Notes: generated by a model from the letters alone, not told the origin. A DNA stretch of 64,000 nt from Lojkania enalia (GCA_010094045.1 ML986601.1:124001-188000), one strand, 5' to 3'. Shown: positions 47,987 through 60,744, counted from the first letter of the stretch. Translations and numbers: made by a program.

Positions 47987-49226
47987 ATGCCTAGGCCAGG
48001 CCAGGAAGAGCTGGCGCAACGGAATGTGCGTTTGCGATCGAGAGGATCTATTTCTTTATACTAATTTGGACTGTCCAGCGCGTCAATGTTGGCCTCGAAA
48101 CCGTCACCAACCAAGCTTCCACCGATTTTCCAGGCCATTGGCCGGGCGAAAACCACGAATGGGACCTTGGATACTTTAGAGAAGTACGCAACTATTTTCC
48201 TCATATTCATACCTCCTAAAGCTAAGGCGACGACTCGATATGTAGAACTTCAAAGTCCAATTCCACACGAACGCCCCACTCGATTCCTCCTTCTCCCTAA
48301 TCGGTATCGACACCTCGATCGCCAATGCCTTCCGACGGATACTCCTCGCCGAAATCCCCACCGTCGCTATCGAATACGTCTACATGAAACAAAACACCTC
48401 TATAATCCAAGACGAAGTGCTCGCCCACCGCCTCGGCCTCATCCCTCTAACTGCTGACCGCAAAGCCCTAAGCTGGATGAAATGGTACAAAAAGCCCACT
48501 GACGAAGACCCCGGATCCGGATCGCCGTCCGATTACAACACTTTAATGTTGACACTGGACAAGAAGTGCGAGTGGCAAGAGGGCGGGTTGGACAGGGCAG
48601 CGAGGGGCGAGACGGATCCGGAGAGGCTATACAAAAACCACAATATCTATGCGCGAGATTTAGAATGGCATAAATTTGGGCAGCAGGTGGAAATATGGGG
48701 AGACGGGGAAGGACTGCGAGCTGTCCATCCGGATATTTTAATTGTGAAGATGAGGCCAGGACAAGAGATTAGCATGCAACTTCATGCGATAAAGGGTATT
48801 GGGCAGGATCATGCAAAGTTTAGTCCTGTTGCGACTGCCAGTTATAGACTGTTGCCTACGATTGATATTCTAAAGCCGATTGTGAGCGCGGATGCGAAGA
48901 AGTTCGCGAGGTGTTTCCCCAAGGGTGTTATTGGACTGGAACCGGTTACTGCGGAGGATGCGAAGAAAGATCCGGAGTTGCGGGGCAAAGAAGGAGAAGC
49001 GAAGGCTGTGGTTAAGAATGCAATGAGGGATACCGTAAGTCGAGAGTGCTTGCGGCATCCGGAGTTTGCGGACAAGGTCAAGCTGGGGCGCGTCAGGAAT
49101 CACTTCATTTTCAGGGTTGAGAGCACAGGACAATGGAATAGTGACGAGCTGTTCCTGGAGAGCGTGAAGCTGCTTAAGATTAAGTGTCAAAAAGTGAGAC
49201 GCGGATTGGATGAGATGATGAAATAA
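47987..49226 (+). CDS. RPC40: RNA polymerases I and III shared subunit AC40 (RPAC1)
   Basis: Three exons (47987-48025, 48079-48183, 48246-49226) with introns of 53 and 62 bases give 374 residues. The first two small exons code [13 protein letters not shown] and [20 protein letters not shown], continuing [15 protein letters not shown]. These match the family N-terminus, so the later ATG at 48384 is not the start. The RNA polymerase alpha-like dimerisation motif is clear: [40 protein letters not shown] and [15 protein letters not shown]40 pairs with AC19 to nucleate assembly of RNA polymerases I and III in the nucleus, so it serves rRNA, tRNA and 5S synthesis. The C-terminal half ([20 protein letters not shown]) completes the domain. 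Confidence 0.95.
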
Positions 49227-49853
49227 TTGAAACGGGGAGATTGCATTGTAGGCGTTTAGGTCGTATCGAGAGTAGGGAAAAGTTTACGATATCACTGAAA
49301 GCATGGATTGGATTTTGCAATGTCATACTTTACAATAACTACATACTAGCGCTGTCACATCCCCCCTTTCCCCTACTATCTATGAACTATTCAGTATGGC
49401 TTACAGGCCTTCTCAAATCCTTCACATCAATATACCGTCTAGGCACCTGAGCCATATTCATTGGGCCTACAATATAAACAAAGCTATATGCCTAACTCAA
49501 GCACTAATTGCAAAATTGGAAAAGACAAAAAAAAAAAAAAATGGTGAGTTAGATGCGCAGTAATCACAGCAAAGAGTTGATGTACAAGTAGTTATACGAA
49601 TACAATTTAAGCTGCCGGGGGTATCAATTTTGAATCTCCAAATAGCCACCGTAGAAAACTAAGAAAAGGAAGTGCATCGGATCGGTGTCCAAGGGCAGCA
49701 AAGGGAATTCGTTGGGGAATCGCCAGCGATTGCATTTTATCTTGTTGAAAGTCAGAACGTGAGATGCGTCGCTAGATAGTCACCAGGAATCGAAACATGC
49801 TTTATCGTCGTCGTGCATTCGTGTGGGCCCGCCATGTCAAATTCACTTGTCAT
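49227..49853. other. Convergent 3' intergenic region with A15 run
   Basis: 627 bases between the convergent ends of RPC40 and the TPR-like gene. An A15 run lies at 49527-49541. Nothing else was recognised. Confidence 0.5.
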
Positions 49854-50823
49854 CTACAAGTCGGAAAGGGCGTCGGTGCAAAGCTGCCTTACGGTGGTAG
49901 GGTCAAATCGCGGTCGGAAACTCGTGCTCTTTCTATTCCAGCGGATCCTGTCCATCTCAGACTCACTGAACGCAGAATCCCGACTGGCAGGCCTAGAGTT
50001 GAAACTGGAGCCTCGAGATCGGGTAAAGGAGTAACGTTGGACTGGGATAAGAGCCGAATCTTTGAGTTGACGTATTCCTGTAAGATGACTTCTCATCATA
50101 GTCATGAAAGCTGAGAGATCGGTGGAGAACTGCTCGTGCTGCGTATATGCTTTGGACTGAGAGACGTTGATCGAAGCGGGCTGCGATTTTGTAGGTTGGG
50201 GTCCCGTTGCGTAATCATCCGAGGCAGATCGTGACGGTAGAGAGCGCTCAAAACTGTTGAACCTTACGGAAATTGGCTTACAATCTGTGAAATCTTCATG
50301 ATATTCGTTCAAAGAGGTTGCATCAGTTGAGGTGGAGCGGTCTGAATCCAATGATCCAGCGTCGGATGCACGTCGGTGAGAGTACTGATTCCCTCCCGAG
50401 TGCAATGAAGTTGGCGATTGAACCTCCTCTATGTCTTCTAGCTTCTGGGATTCGGGTGGCGTAAGAATAGCAATGGCAGCAATATAGTGCTTTTCGGCTA
50501 GGTCCAGTTCCTTGAGACGATTCCTCATCCCGGCCTCTCGACCCATTGTGTCATGGGAGAGGGCGATGTAGAAGTTGAGGTATGCCTCATGAATAGGATG
50601 AATCTATGGTGCGTTAACATTCCGAATAATTTGTTTGAAGCTACCACAATGGATGTCTTGCATGCGTTTCCAGAAGGAATTTGTGGTGACTTACCCCATC
50701 ATTGGACTGAGTCAGGAGCTGCTTGCAGATGGTGGCGCATTGAGTATAGCGCCGAGTTTGGAATAGCTGTTTGATTTCTGGAATTTTCGATTTCATATCG
50801 TTGTACCGGGATTCGGAAATCAT
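49854..50823 (-). CDS. Conserved fungal protein with TPR-like N-terminus
   Basis: Two exons (50823-50695, 50603-49854; 91-base intron) give 292 residues. The start is placed at the ATG of MISESRYNDMKSKIPEIKQL, because the 49 upstream codons in the same frame are leader-like. The N-terminal 90 residues form paired helices (FQTRRYTQCATICKQLL, then HEAYLNFYIALSHDTM and LDLAEKHYIAAIAIL), the pattern of a tetratricopeptide-type fold. The middle is Ser-rich and disordered (SHRRASDAGSLDSDRSTSTD). A conserved helical end (SAFMTMMRSHLTGIRQLKD and TTVRQLCTDALSDL) closes it. The layout matches an uncharacterised protein found across Pezizomycotina; I give no function. Confidence 0.8.
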
Positions 50824-51860
50824 ATTGTCGAATGTGCAGGTGTGCAGTTGGAGACTTCGCAGCGTTTGTTTACTTTGTTGAAGGATGGGGATGAGATGTT
50901 GGGATGAGATGCGGAGGGAACGAGGGACTTCAAAAATGCAGCGCAAACAGCCGGAATGAAGTGAATGCAAATTTCAGGGTCAAGGGAGACTATGATAGCA
51001 CACCTAACGGAGCACCATCTGAGGCCGGATGTAATGCTGGGATGGGCGTGCTGCGTTGTTGTTGGCTGTTGCCCTAGCGCATTTGTTGACTTTGCAATGC
51101 TAGGTGGCCGGTGAAACCAACTCCGAACGAAAAGTCAAGCGGACGAACGACAATAGCAGGCAAAATTATTGAGACAATAGGAGACGTATTATAACCCTGT
51201 GGCCTCCAGGTGGGGAGTCACGCGAGCGACGGCTGGCAGAAGTATGTGGCTAGGTAATGCGCGTCCGAAAGTTTCATACCTGCAGCAAAGTGTTTCAGGT
51301 AGTCACGAACGTTGGTGGTCTCTTACCTGATTCAGGCATCACCTTTCCTTACCTTTCCGCTCTCGGCATACTGCGAACCCAATCCAGGTATGGGAGGCTG
51401 CCTTGACCAGGTTCTCAGCAAACGAACGCGCTGCAACCGCCCTTGTATGGTGTGAATGTTTCCGGTGTCCCTGCAGCGGACGGTGCAATCGTGCAGCGAC
51501 TCCTGCACAAGCACATCTTACCCGGTGTTTGATGCGCCGCGCAAGTGCGGAGAATGTCATGGTAGGATACGATGAACGTAAAATCGATACTAGTACGGAT
51601 ATTGCTGATGGTTGGTGGACGATGGTTCGGAATCCTGATAAGCCACCGATCCCCAACCCCCAACTTTCCTCGTGTAAGGAGATTCGGAGAAGTACGGGGT
51701 ATCAAAGCAATGACCGAACAGGAGCAAGCACATGCAGGTGGGAATAAGCTGGGTAACAAAGGAACTTATGCACAACAGGTACTTATTCTACACACGGCCT
51801 ATTTGAGGGCAAAATGAGCCGATTTACAGGATATGTAGTGTAAATCCAGAAAATTTTTGT
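50824..51860. other. Intergenic region upstream of the TPR-like gene
   Basis: About 1 kb. Frames of 105-114 codons on both strands overlap each other around 51340-51760 and lack motifs. No supported gene. Confidence 0.5.
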
Positions 51861-53016
51861 CTAACCCTCCGCCGAGGCAGCCGCACCAGTGATAATCTCG
51901 ACTAGTTCTCCAGTGATGACAGCTTGACGAGTGCGGTTAAACAAGATCTGGAACTTATTGATCATGTCTCCGGCGTTCTTGGAAGCGTTCTGCGACATTT
52001 ATCAGTCATGTGAATGTAGTGGTTGAATGTGAGTAAACTCACATCCATAGCATTGCGTCGCGCTGACTGCTCACAAGCGTGGCCTTCAGCAAGAGCCTAT
52101 GGATATGTTAGTATATTTGGGTTATTGGGGAAAATCCAAGATCCATACCCAGTAGAGCGAGTTAGCAAGCGCATATTCGCGGAGATTGCCGAGAACCTCA
52201 TCGTCAATCTCGAAAGCAGCAAAGTTGGCTGGGTGCGGTATTAGCTTGGGCTTTGTAATTTGATTTTTCGAAGCGGCTTACGGGACTGAGAGATCGCCTC
52301 CTCTGAGAAGGCCTCAATTGCGACCGGTTCGTAGCTCTGGGCGTTGAGGAACTTGTTGTAGATGATCTGAATCGAAGCGTAGTCGGTCGGCAACATAAGG
52401 ATCTGGTCGGAGATGGCGGCGGCATCGGCAAAGGTTGGAACGTCCTTCCCAATACCGGCGAAGCTGAGCACGAAGTTCTTACCATTGGAACGGCTCAATT
52501 GCGCCTTGCACTTCTCACCAAGAACGGCGACATCTGCGTCTGGCTTCTCGGCGAGGAGCTTCCTTGTCATCCTCGACATACCGGAATGGATACCACCGCA
52601 AAGGCCCTTATCGGAGCTGCAGATAACAAACAAGGTCTTCTTGCCCTCACCCTCCAATGGCTTGGTCTCAGCTTTCTCGAAAACGGTATTGGAGGTCTGT
52701 CCGTATGATCGGGACTCAGTCATGGCCTTCTGAGCGCGGGTGAGCTTTGTCGAAGCGACAATTTTCATCGTCTTGGTGATCTTCTCGATGTTGCGAATCG
52801 ACTTCAGACGGCCCTCAATTTCGCGCAGGGTAGCGTAGGTGGCAGCATTAGTAGCATTGAGAGCGGCGGGCCTGTGGAAATGAGATACAGTCAGTTTTTG
52901 ATGCAATTGAGATGGGAATTGCCGCTGAGGAGTTCGTTGTCGCGCAGGGTATCGTACCGGGCAGCGGCGGCTGTGCCGGCCCTCAGAGCCGGGCGCACAG
53001 CTCGTGACAGCATCAT
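51861..53016 (-). CDS. ATP3: Mitochondrial F1 ATP synthase gamma subunit
   Basis: Five exons in transcript order: 53016-52958, 52871-52282, 52228-52149, 52096-52043, 51989-51861; introns 52-86 bases; 303 residues. It starts [20 protein letters not shown], an Arg/Ala-rich mitochondrial presequence. The rotor N-terminal helix follows ([20 protein letters not shown] and [18 protein letters not shown]). The middle has [16 protein letters not shown]. The C-terminal helix [20 protein letters not shown], then EIITGAAAS, is near-universal. Gamma is the rotating central shaft of F1 in the mitochondrial matrix. All four intron junctions restore invariant family sequence ([37 protein letters not shown]). 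It is divergent from TOP1 with 692 bases between. Confidence 0.96.
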
Positions 53017-53708
53017 GGAGCGGGAAGAAGATTGAGATGGAGTGGAGATGGCAGGCAGCCGGCGGATTGGTGTCGACTGCTGGCTTGCTGTCACGGAGCA
53101 TGGGAAGCTCTCGGGTGTGTTCGAAAGTTGCTCTTGCGGCGCTAGACCAGAAGGAGCAAAACCTAAAAGTCACGGGAGCTGAGCGCTTGGCGCCGCAGAG
53201 GCTCCTACAAAGAGCCCACTCTCACTCGCCCCGCCACTTGATTCGTCTGCAAGCAATGCTGCCTAGCAGGCGCGGGTGAGATTTCAGTAGGCCCTCGGGG
53301 CAAAAGAGACGTGAACGGTAAATGCAGCAAGCTTCCAGCTGAGCGCAATCGGGCGATTCGTTACATTTTCGTTACATTACCAAAATTACCGGGATGCAAT
53401 AAGAAAGCGCGTCTGTGCACACGACCTAGTGTTGGAGAGTCGAGTCCTCTCCCTTCTCTTAAACACCCGCATTCCGCGCTCTCCTCCCACCTTGTCGCCA
53501 TCTTCGCTCCGTCACCATCGCCTTCGTCACCTGCCACACTGGGCAGCGTGGTTGTCCGACCCTCGCCTGCGCGACAGCACTTTTACTACACCCTGTTTGC
53601 CTTCGACCATTCGCTACCGCTAACCTCGTTGGTTCCGCGCCAGAAAAGGACGAACACAATTGCGCTGTTTTTCATTACCGACGTACCCAGCAGCAGCCAC
53701 CCGTCAGA
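53017..53708. promoter_or_regulatory. Divergent intergenic region, ATP3 / TOP1
   Basis: 692 bases separate the two divergent start codons. The TOP1 side (53450-53700) is strongly C/T-rich, typical of a fungal 5' leader. No TATA box or known site was identified. Confidence 0.5.
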
Positions 53709-56700
53709 ATGTCTTCCTCTGACGACGACCAACCTCTTGTGAGGACGAATGGAGGTGAGTCTCTCTTGTGCAAGCAGTCGGTTGTTTCACGATGCCGCTC
53801 AGCTCCACGTATAATATACGATTCTCTCGCGCCGGCCTCCCTCATCCAACCCACCCTCTCTGCTGCCACGTCCTCCCTTGCCATCTTGCACCACAACGCA
53901 CCCGGCTACTACCTCAACATTAGCTAACCTCTCATCATGCAGTGAAGTCGCAGGATCGCATCACAAAGAACGTCGATCGAGCCATGGACAAGCAGACACC
54001 ATCGAACGGCCACATCGAGCCGGGTGTCTCCATTCGGATGGGGCCAGTCGAGGACATGGACGTTGATGTGCCCCTCACAAACGGAAATGTCAATGGAAAG
54101 CGGAAGTCTCGAGTTAGCCTCACCAATGGCAAGTCATACAAGGAAGCAAGCAGCTCGGAAGAAGATGATGACAAACCTCTGGTGCGTCCCATACCTGGCC
54201 TCATTTTGTTCTTAGTTCGCTGACTCTGCCATAGAGTAAGCGTCGAAGGACTTTTCAAAAACCTAAGCCGTCTATGAAGGACTCAGACTCAGAACTCAGC
54301 GACGTGCCCCTGAAGACGAGGAAGCCTCCAAAAGCTTCGGCCGCGCAAATAGGGGAAGAATCCGATTCCGACACTCCTCTGAACACTAGGCTTGTCAAAG
54401 AAAAGCAGGCTATTGAAAGAGCTGCTGAAAAGACAGCCAAGGCTATTAGGAATAAGGAGAAGGCTGCAGGCAGCAGCAAGCGCAAACCCAAGGCAGAGAG
54501 TGAAAGCGATGAGGACGTTCCTCTAGCAAAAAAGAAAAAGCAGCCGGTCAAGAGGGCTACCAACGGTGTAAAAAAGAACGAGTCCGATTCAGACATTCCC
54601 CTCAGTACGAAAAAGATGCCCGCTAAGAAACCCAAGGTAAAGTCTGAGCCCTCCACACCTGCTAAGAATGCAAAGGCAAAAGCCAGACAGGAAGAAACTG
54701 AGCAGGATATCGAAGCCGAAGAAGACGAAGAGGAGTATAGGTGGTGGGAAGATCCATCCAAGGGTGATGGCACTAAGAAGTGGACCACTCTTGAGCACAA
54801 TGGCGTCGTCTTCCCGCCTCCTTACGAGCCTCTTCCTAAACACGTTAAACTTGTTTACGACGGTATTCCAGTCACCCTTCATCCAGATGCCGAAGAAGTT
54901 GCAACTTTCTATGGTAGCATGCTTAACTCTACACACAACGTTGAGAATCCTACCTTCAACGAAAATTTTTTCAAAGATTTTACGACTTATTTAGACAAAA
55001 CAGGCCATGGCAAAGATAAGAATGGCAATACCATTAAAATCAAGAAATTTGAGAAATGCGACTTCAAGCCGATTTTCGAATGGTTTGACTCTGAACGCGC
55101 TAAGAAGAAGGCGCTCCCAGCTGCCGAAAAGAAAGCCATCAAAGCTGCAAAGGACGAAGCTGAAGCTCCATACATGTATTGTATGTGGGATGGACGCAAG
55201 CAGAAAGTTGGTAACTTCAGGGTTGAACCCCCAGGTCTCTTCCGTGGCCGTGGTGAGCATCCTAAGACTGGACGAGTGAAGAAGCGCGTCATGCCAGAGC
55301 AGATCACCTTGAACATCGGCAAGGAAGCAAAGGTACCCGAACCACCAGCAGGACACCGATGGAAAGAAATCAAACATGACCAGGAAGGTACATGGCTAGC
55401 GATGTGGCAAGAGAATATCAACGGCGCCTACAAGTACGTCATGCTTGCAGCAAATTCGGATATAAAAGGCCAGAGCGATTTCAAGAAGTTCGAGAAAGCG
55501 CGCGAGCTGAAGCAGCACATTGACCGTATTCGAAAAGATTATCGCAAGGATCTCAAATCGGAGAAGATGGCTGACCGCCAGCGCGCGACGGCAATCTACC
55601 TGATCGATCAATTTGCTCTTCGTGCTGGTAATGAAAAGGGCGAAGACGAAGCCGACACTGTCGGCTGTTGTTCTTTGAAGTATCAGCACGTCACCCTAAA
55701 GCCTCCGAACTACGTAATCTTCGACTTCTTGGGTAAAGATAGTATTCGATTCTACGACGAAGTTCAAGTCGACTCTCAGGTTTTCAAGAACCTTAAGATT
55801 TTCAAGAAGCCACCCAAAACCGAGGGCGATGACATTTTTGACCGATTGACTACTTCTGCACTTAACAAGCACTTGAATAGCTACATGCCTGGGTTGACAG
55901 CTAAGGTCTTCCGTACCTATAACGCCTCTTGGACCATGGCGCGACTCCTCAAAGATATGAAGTCTACCGGTACTATACCAGAGAAGGTCAAGGACTACAA
56001 TGACGCCAATCGCGAGGTAGCCATTTTGTGTAACCACAAGCGTACTGTCGCCGCTAGCCATGCGAACTCTATCGAAAAGATGCAAGAAAAGGTTGGTTGA
56101 GCCTCGTTTTGGGACGGGCGATTGAGACTAACGAAGCTCTAGATCAATGGCCTCCGTTATCAGGTCTGGCGAACCAAGCAAATGATGCTCGACGTGGACC
56201 CTAAGATCAAGAAGAAGAAAGGCGCGGAGTACTTCGAACGACCAGAAGACCTTGATGATGAGTGGGTCAAGCAGCACCAAGAGGCTCTTGTCGAAGAACA
56301 GCGTCAGAAGATTACTAAAAAGTTCGAGAAGGACAACGAAAAACTCAAGATTGAAGGACAAAAACAGATGAAGGAAAAGGAGCTAAAAGAGCGCCTGGAG
56401 GCCATCGATGAGCTAGCGAAGAAATTTAAGAAGGAAAACAAGACCGGCAAAGTCGAGGCAGAAGGCAAAGGACCGAGCGTCGAGAAGTACGAAGCCAACA
56501 TAGACAAGCTCAACCAACGCATCGAAACCATGAAAGTTCAGATGGAGGACAAGGAAGGCAACAAGGAGGTAGCTCTTGGCACCTCCAAAATCGTAAGTGG
56601 CTTGCCGCATTGGATCATTATTGCAGCCAGCTAATTAGTGTCTTAGAATTATATTGATCCTCGTCTGACTGTGGTCTTCTCCAAGAAGTTTAATGTGCCG

Positions 56701-56781
56701 ATTGAACGATTCTTCTCGAAGACGCTTCGGGAGAAGTTTGATTGGGCCATCAAGTCAGTGGAGGAGGACTGGGAGTTCTAG
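53709..56781 (+). CDS. TOP1: DNA topoisomerase I (type IB)
   Basis: Five exons (53709-53754, 53943-54181, 54235-56091, 56143-56592, 56647-56781) give 908 residues; the first intron is long (188 bases), others 51-54. The N-terminal 240 residues are charged and disordered with repeated acidic-PL-basic units. The core starts at about residue 250 ([32 protein letters not shown]). Active-site elements are present: [20 protein letters not shown] with Arg558, [16 protein letters not shown] with the second Arg, CNHKR with its His, and the catalytic tyrosine Tyr866 in [13 protein letters not shown] Lys/Glu-rich coiled-coil linker (residues about 720-860) precedes the tyrosine domain. The enzyme relaxes supercoils in the nucleus by a transient 3'-phosphotyrosine. 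The catalytic tyrosine lies in the second codon of the last exon. Confidence 0.96.
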
Positions 56782-59241
56782 AATGGGTTTGTGGGATCTA
56801 TTAGTTTTGCATAATTGTGTCAGGTGTATGGCCGGGGCCAGCTCTCAATTCAGTAAAAAGGGGTAGGGACCCTGAGTGTCGGCGGCTGTGTTTGGTCCAA
56901 TTTTGCATTTATCTTTTCGCGATCTAGTGTTTTCCAAGCATAGCGATCGGGTCTCGATCAATCATCCATACCGGTCATACAATCTACCGTAGAATTCTAG
57001 AACTCGAATATGTACATGACAATCTCAAGTTCGCTTGTACTTTTGGTACTAAAAAGGATTCAGAATGCTTTAAGTTAAAAATGAAGTCGTCTCTCTGCAG
57101 TATTCTTAGTTCTTGCCTATAACGGACAAGACGGCTCAGAGGCCTGGAGAGGTGCAGCAGCAGCATGGCTGCGAGTGCGGGACGATCCTGCCAACATGGC
57201 CCGGGGATGGTTGCATGATGAGGGTTCCCCCAGCCACCGCCAGTCTCGGTTCGTTAGAAGCGATGAAAAAGGATACGGGCAGCTATATCGATTCATATCA
57301 TATATGACCTCCACAATATTCGGCGGCGGCGGCGGAAGCGAACATTCACACAGCGAGATATTCATGGCCTGATAGACGGTACATAGTGAACGCCACGTAC
57401 GAACTGGCTGGGACGAGGACTTCAACAAGCCGGAATCTGGGTTGGTTGGAAGTGTGGAAGCCTGGGGAGGCGTGACAATACCGACCATTGCCCCGATTCG
57501 AGAGAGCGTGCTCGTAGGGCTTGTTGCACGGTGGAGACAATTCAAAAGAAATATTTCAACTGAGAAGGGGGCGTGGGCGATCAGACATCCTGGCAAGCCA
57601 GCATTTCTGGTGCAGGACTCTCCAGGGCGGCCAATCGATGCCATGTGGGCGCGCGGCATATTTACCAGCCGTTTCTATACGTATGTATGCATGTAGTACT
57701 GGCAGTGCCGGATCGGCGGCCTGTCGGGTGCCACGAGATCCCTTGAGAAGGAGCACACACGTACCCGGAAACAATTGATACATCATTAAACTCTTTGGAC
57801 GCCACGGCCACGAGGTGATAAATTCTGCAAATTGGACCCACGATTCAAGATGATGGTTCGGATCGAGCATAGCCTGGTAGTAGTTAGCAGGGACGCCAGG
57901 GCGGCGGAGCTTAAGCGGCGGACGGATCCAAGGTTCTGTCCATGTGCAAGCGTCGGCCACAATCTGTATGGGGGCTTGGATATGCAAGGGAGGAGGCGCG
58001 AGCGTTGAGATGGAGGATCATCCGATGCGGGTGCGCCTCCGCTGTTGCTTTTCGGCGGCGTTCGGCGAACTGGATGGCGCCCCGATCGCGGCGAGGCGGG
58101 AGAAAGAATGAGGGGTGCAGAAGTTCAGCGGAGCGAGAAATGGCTCTTTCCGTCACCGCTAGATGTGCGATGCGGTCTTGGTCCTAGTCCTCCAGAGCAT
58201 GTGTGTGTCTTTGTGTGTGTGCCCCTGGACGGGCAACAATGGAATATCCCCCACTCATGGGTAGCGTCATGCGACTCGTGTCCAGGGCAGGGCCTGCGGG
58301 AGCGCGCCGTAGATGACGCAGAGGGCGGACGGACGGTAGGGGCGGCTCGCAGTCAGGTGTTCAGTGTCTAGTCGAGGTAGGCAGAGTGAATGAAGAGGTT
58401 CGTTCCGGTGCCTGGCAGCACCAGCACCAGCTCCACCTCGAGCAGCCCTCGCCGGCAGACCAGACCAGCAGTACAGTAGCTCGGCAGCCACCGGCCGGGG
58501 CTGCTCGGGGCTGCTGTGGCTGTCTGCGGCATCTCCAGCGCGTGTGTCGACGGGCTCTTCCTAGGAGCAAGCTGCTCGGCGGCGGGCTCCAGATGGTGTG
58601 CATGGGAAAGCCACCGCCTGGGCGAGTCTCCACATTGTCCCGCCATGCCATGATATTGCAGCGTCCTCCAATACTTTACCACTACCGCCTCGGATGCCGA
58701 CGATAATAGTACTCTGCTTCTCCGGGCTGCGATTCCAGTACGAAGCCAAAGCCAGAGGACTCAAATAAAGCCCATATCTCGCCCTCGCTGCGGGTCAATG
58801 ACTCTGGCACCCCCCGACCAGGCCAAAAGCCGTGCCCTCGCTGCATCGCGCTGCATCACCGTGCGCATCGCTGGGCCTGAAACTGCCATCCCCAATATCT
58901 CATCCCCCTCCCCCCCGTCCCCTGCCATTGCATGCCGCACGCATCCGCCCCCGAGCGCTCCCACCGCAGCGGAGGACCAGGCGCTGTCGATTTCCCCAAA
59001 GCTGGGTCCAACCCCATTGCTCTGCGCCGCGCGGTTGCAGCCTGAGCCGTGGACCGTGAGGCCCTCATCGTTCGTCGCCCGCACCGTGCAGCATCGCTCC
59101 CTGCCCGCCCACGCAGATTACAGATATACAATCGCACGACGCCGGCTCCAAACCGAGGCCCGCCCACCTCGTTTGCTGTGCAAGGGGAAGAGCAGAGAAG
59201 GAAAGAAAATACAGAGCGGACGCGCCCTGAGAGAGCTCGCC
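56782..59241. other. Long intergenic region, GC-rich toward the epimerase gene
   Basis: About 2.5 kb. Frames of up to 180 codons on the minus strand (57117-57659, 57556-57987) overlap in different frames and show no motif. The stretch 58380-59240 is GC-rich with many overlapping frames on all strands, as expected by chance from composition. It probably contains the promoter and long leader of the downstream gene. Confidence 0.5.
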
Positions 59242-60744
59242 ATGGCAGACCAGAGCAGCCCCGCGAATGGAGGCGGGGAGAAGCCTGCTATCTTGATCAT
59301 CGGCGGTCTGGGTATGCATATATCGCGCCTTCCTTCCTCTGACGCTTCCACCGCTCTCCGCCACTTCCCGGCCAAAATGACTAACTCGCTGCAGGATATA
59401 CTGGACGCTACCTCGCCCGCTACCTCCACCAGAACAACCTCACCTCCGACATCCGCCTCGTCGACAAGCACCTCCCAGAACTTGCCTGGCTTGCCCCCGA
59501 GTTCAAGGAAGCCTGCTCGAAAGAGCGCTTCATGCAGGCTGATGCCTCGCGAGAACGTGCGTGCACTCAACATCTCATTCATCGCCCATACTAGTCACAT
59601 GGTGCGGAAAGACACCGGGGGCCCCATTACTGACGACGCGCAACAGAGGCTCTACAGCGCGTCTTTGACCGAGACGGTGGCAAGCAGTTTGACTTTGTCT
59701 TCAACTGCGGCGGCGAGACCCGATACTCACAGGAGGATGAGGTCTACAAGATGCGGTCCTATGGCCTTTCCATGGCCGTTGGCAAGGAAGCAGCCAAGCG
59801 GGGCGTGAAGTGCTATGTTGAGATTAGCACCGGCATGGTCTACAAACCGGATTCTGTCCCGCGCAAAGAGACAGACAAGCTAAAGCCCTGGTCCAAGCTA
59901 GCCAAGTGGAAACTAACGGCAGAGGAGGATCTGGCCAAAGTTGAGGGGCTAAACCTTCTGGTCTTCCGAACCGCGCACGTCTACGGCCCCTACACGAGCA
60001 AGTTCTTGGCTACCGCACTCTGTATGGCACGCACGTATCAAGCCCTCGGAGAGCAAATGAAATGGCTGTGGAAGGAAGACTTGCAGCAAAACACCGTTCA
60101 TGTTGAAGACGTTGTCCGAGCGCTCTGGACCGGGGCACAGTGGTATGTGAATGGGTCTCCTCCTCGGAGGCCAGCACCTACCTTCAATCTAGTGGATCAT
60201 GGAAGCACTTGTAAGTTTACCTTCGGCTCTAGCGGCATGCCCTGGATGGCGAAGACCTCTTCGAATCTCGAACTTCGGCTGACCTTCCCTACAGCGCAAG
60301 GTCACATGGCCAAACTAATGCATGACACATTCAACATTGAAACTGGCTTCCACGGCACCTTGATCTCAACCTACGCTCGACTTAACTTGGATCACGTGGT
60401 TGACGATGTCAATGACGACCTACTGGATCCATGGGCTGAGCTCCAAACGAACGCCGGCATTAGCCAGTCAACCCCGCTAAGTCCGTTTATGGAAAAGGAA
60501 TTGCTCAAGGATACGGACCTTAGTCTCGACGGAAGCCTCTTTGAGCAAACGACAGGATTCCAGTGAGTGTGATTCCACATCATCCATCTGCATATCGGCG
60601 TTCCGTTCCGAGACCATGTGACTAACCTTGCATTGCAGATACGAGCACCCGCAATTGACGCAAGAAGAAATCGAAAAGGTGCTAGAGAGTTACCGAACCA
60701 TGGGATGGTGGCCTGGGGTCAGTGTAACCTTGAATCGCACATGA
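59242..60744 (+). CDS. NAD-dependent epimerase/dehydratase family protein (extended SDR)
   Basis: Five exons (59242-59311, 59395-59556, 59647-60210, 60295-60562, 60639-60744) with introns of 76-90 bases give 389 residues. The Rossmann nucleotide loop is split by intron 1 and reads IIGGLGYTGRYLARYLHQNN (GGxGYxG) once joined. Later landmarks are DIRLVDKHLPELAWLAPEF, FVFNCGGETRYSQEDEVYKM, CYVEISTGMVY as the active-site strand, and FRTAHVYGPY. The usual YxxxK is not obvious after STGMVYKPDS; a Lys follows in WSKLAKWKL, so catalysis may be atypical. The C-terminus has YARLNLDHVVDDVNDDLLDP and ends MGWWPG plus a short tail. Family role: NAD(P)-linked sugar or steroid-like substrate change; the substrate is unknown. 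Introns here are longer than elsewhere in the window. Confidence 0.85.

Noticed and set aside
51332..51775. Overlapping frames of about 60-114 codons on both strands
   Set aside because: All overlap one another in six frames without motifs; typical chance frames.
57117..57987. Two long minus-strand frames (180 and 143 codons)
   Set aside because: They overlap in different frames, lack motifs and have compositions expected of GC-rich non-coding DNA.
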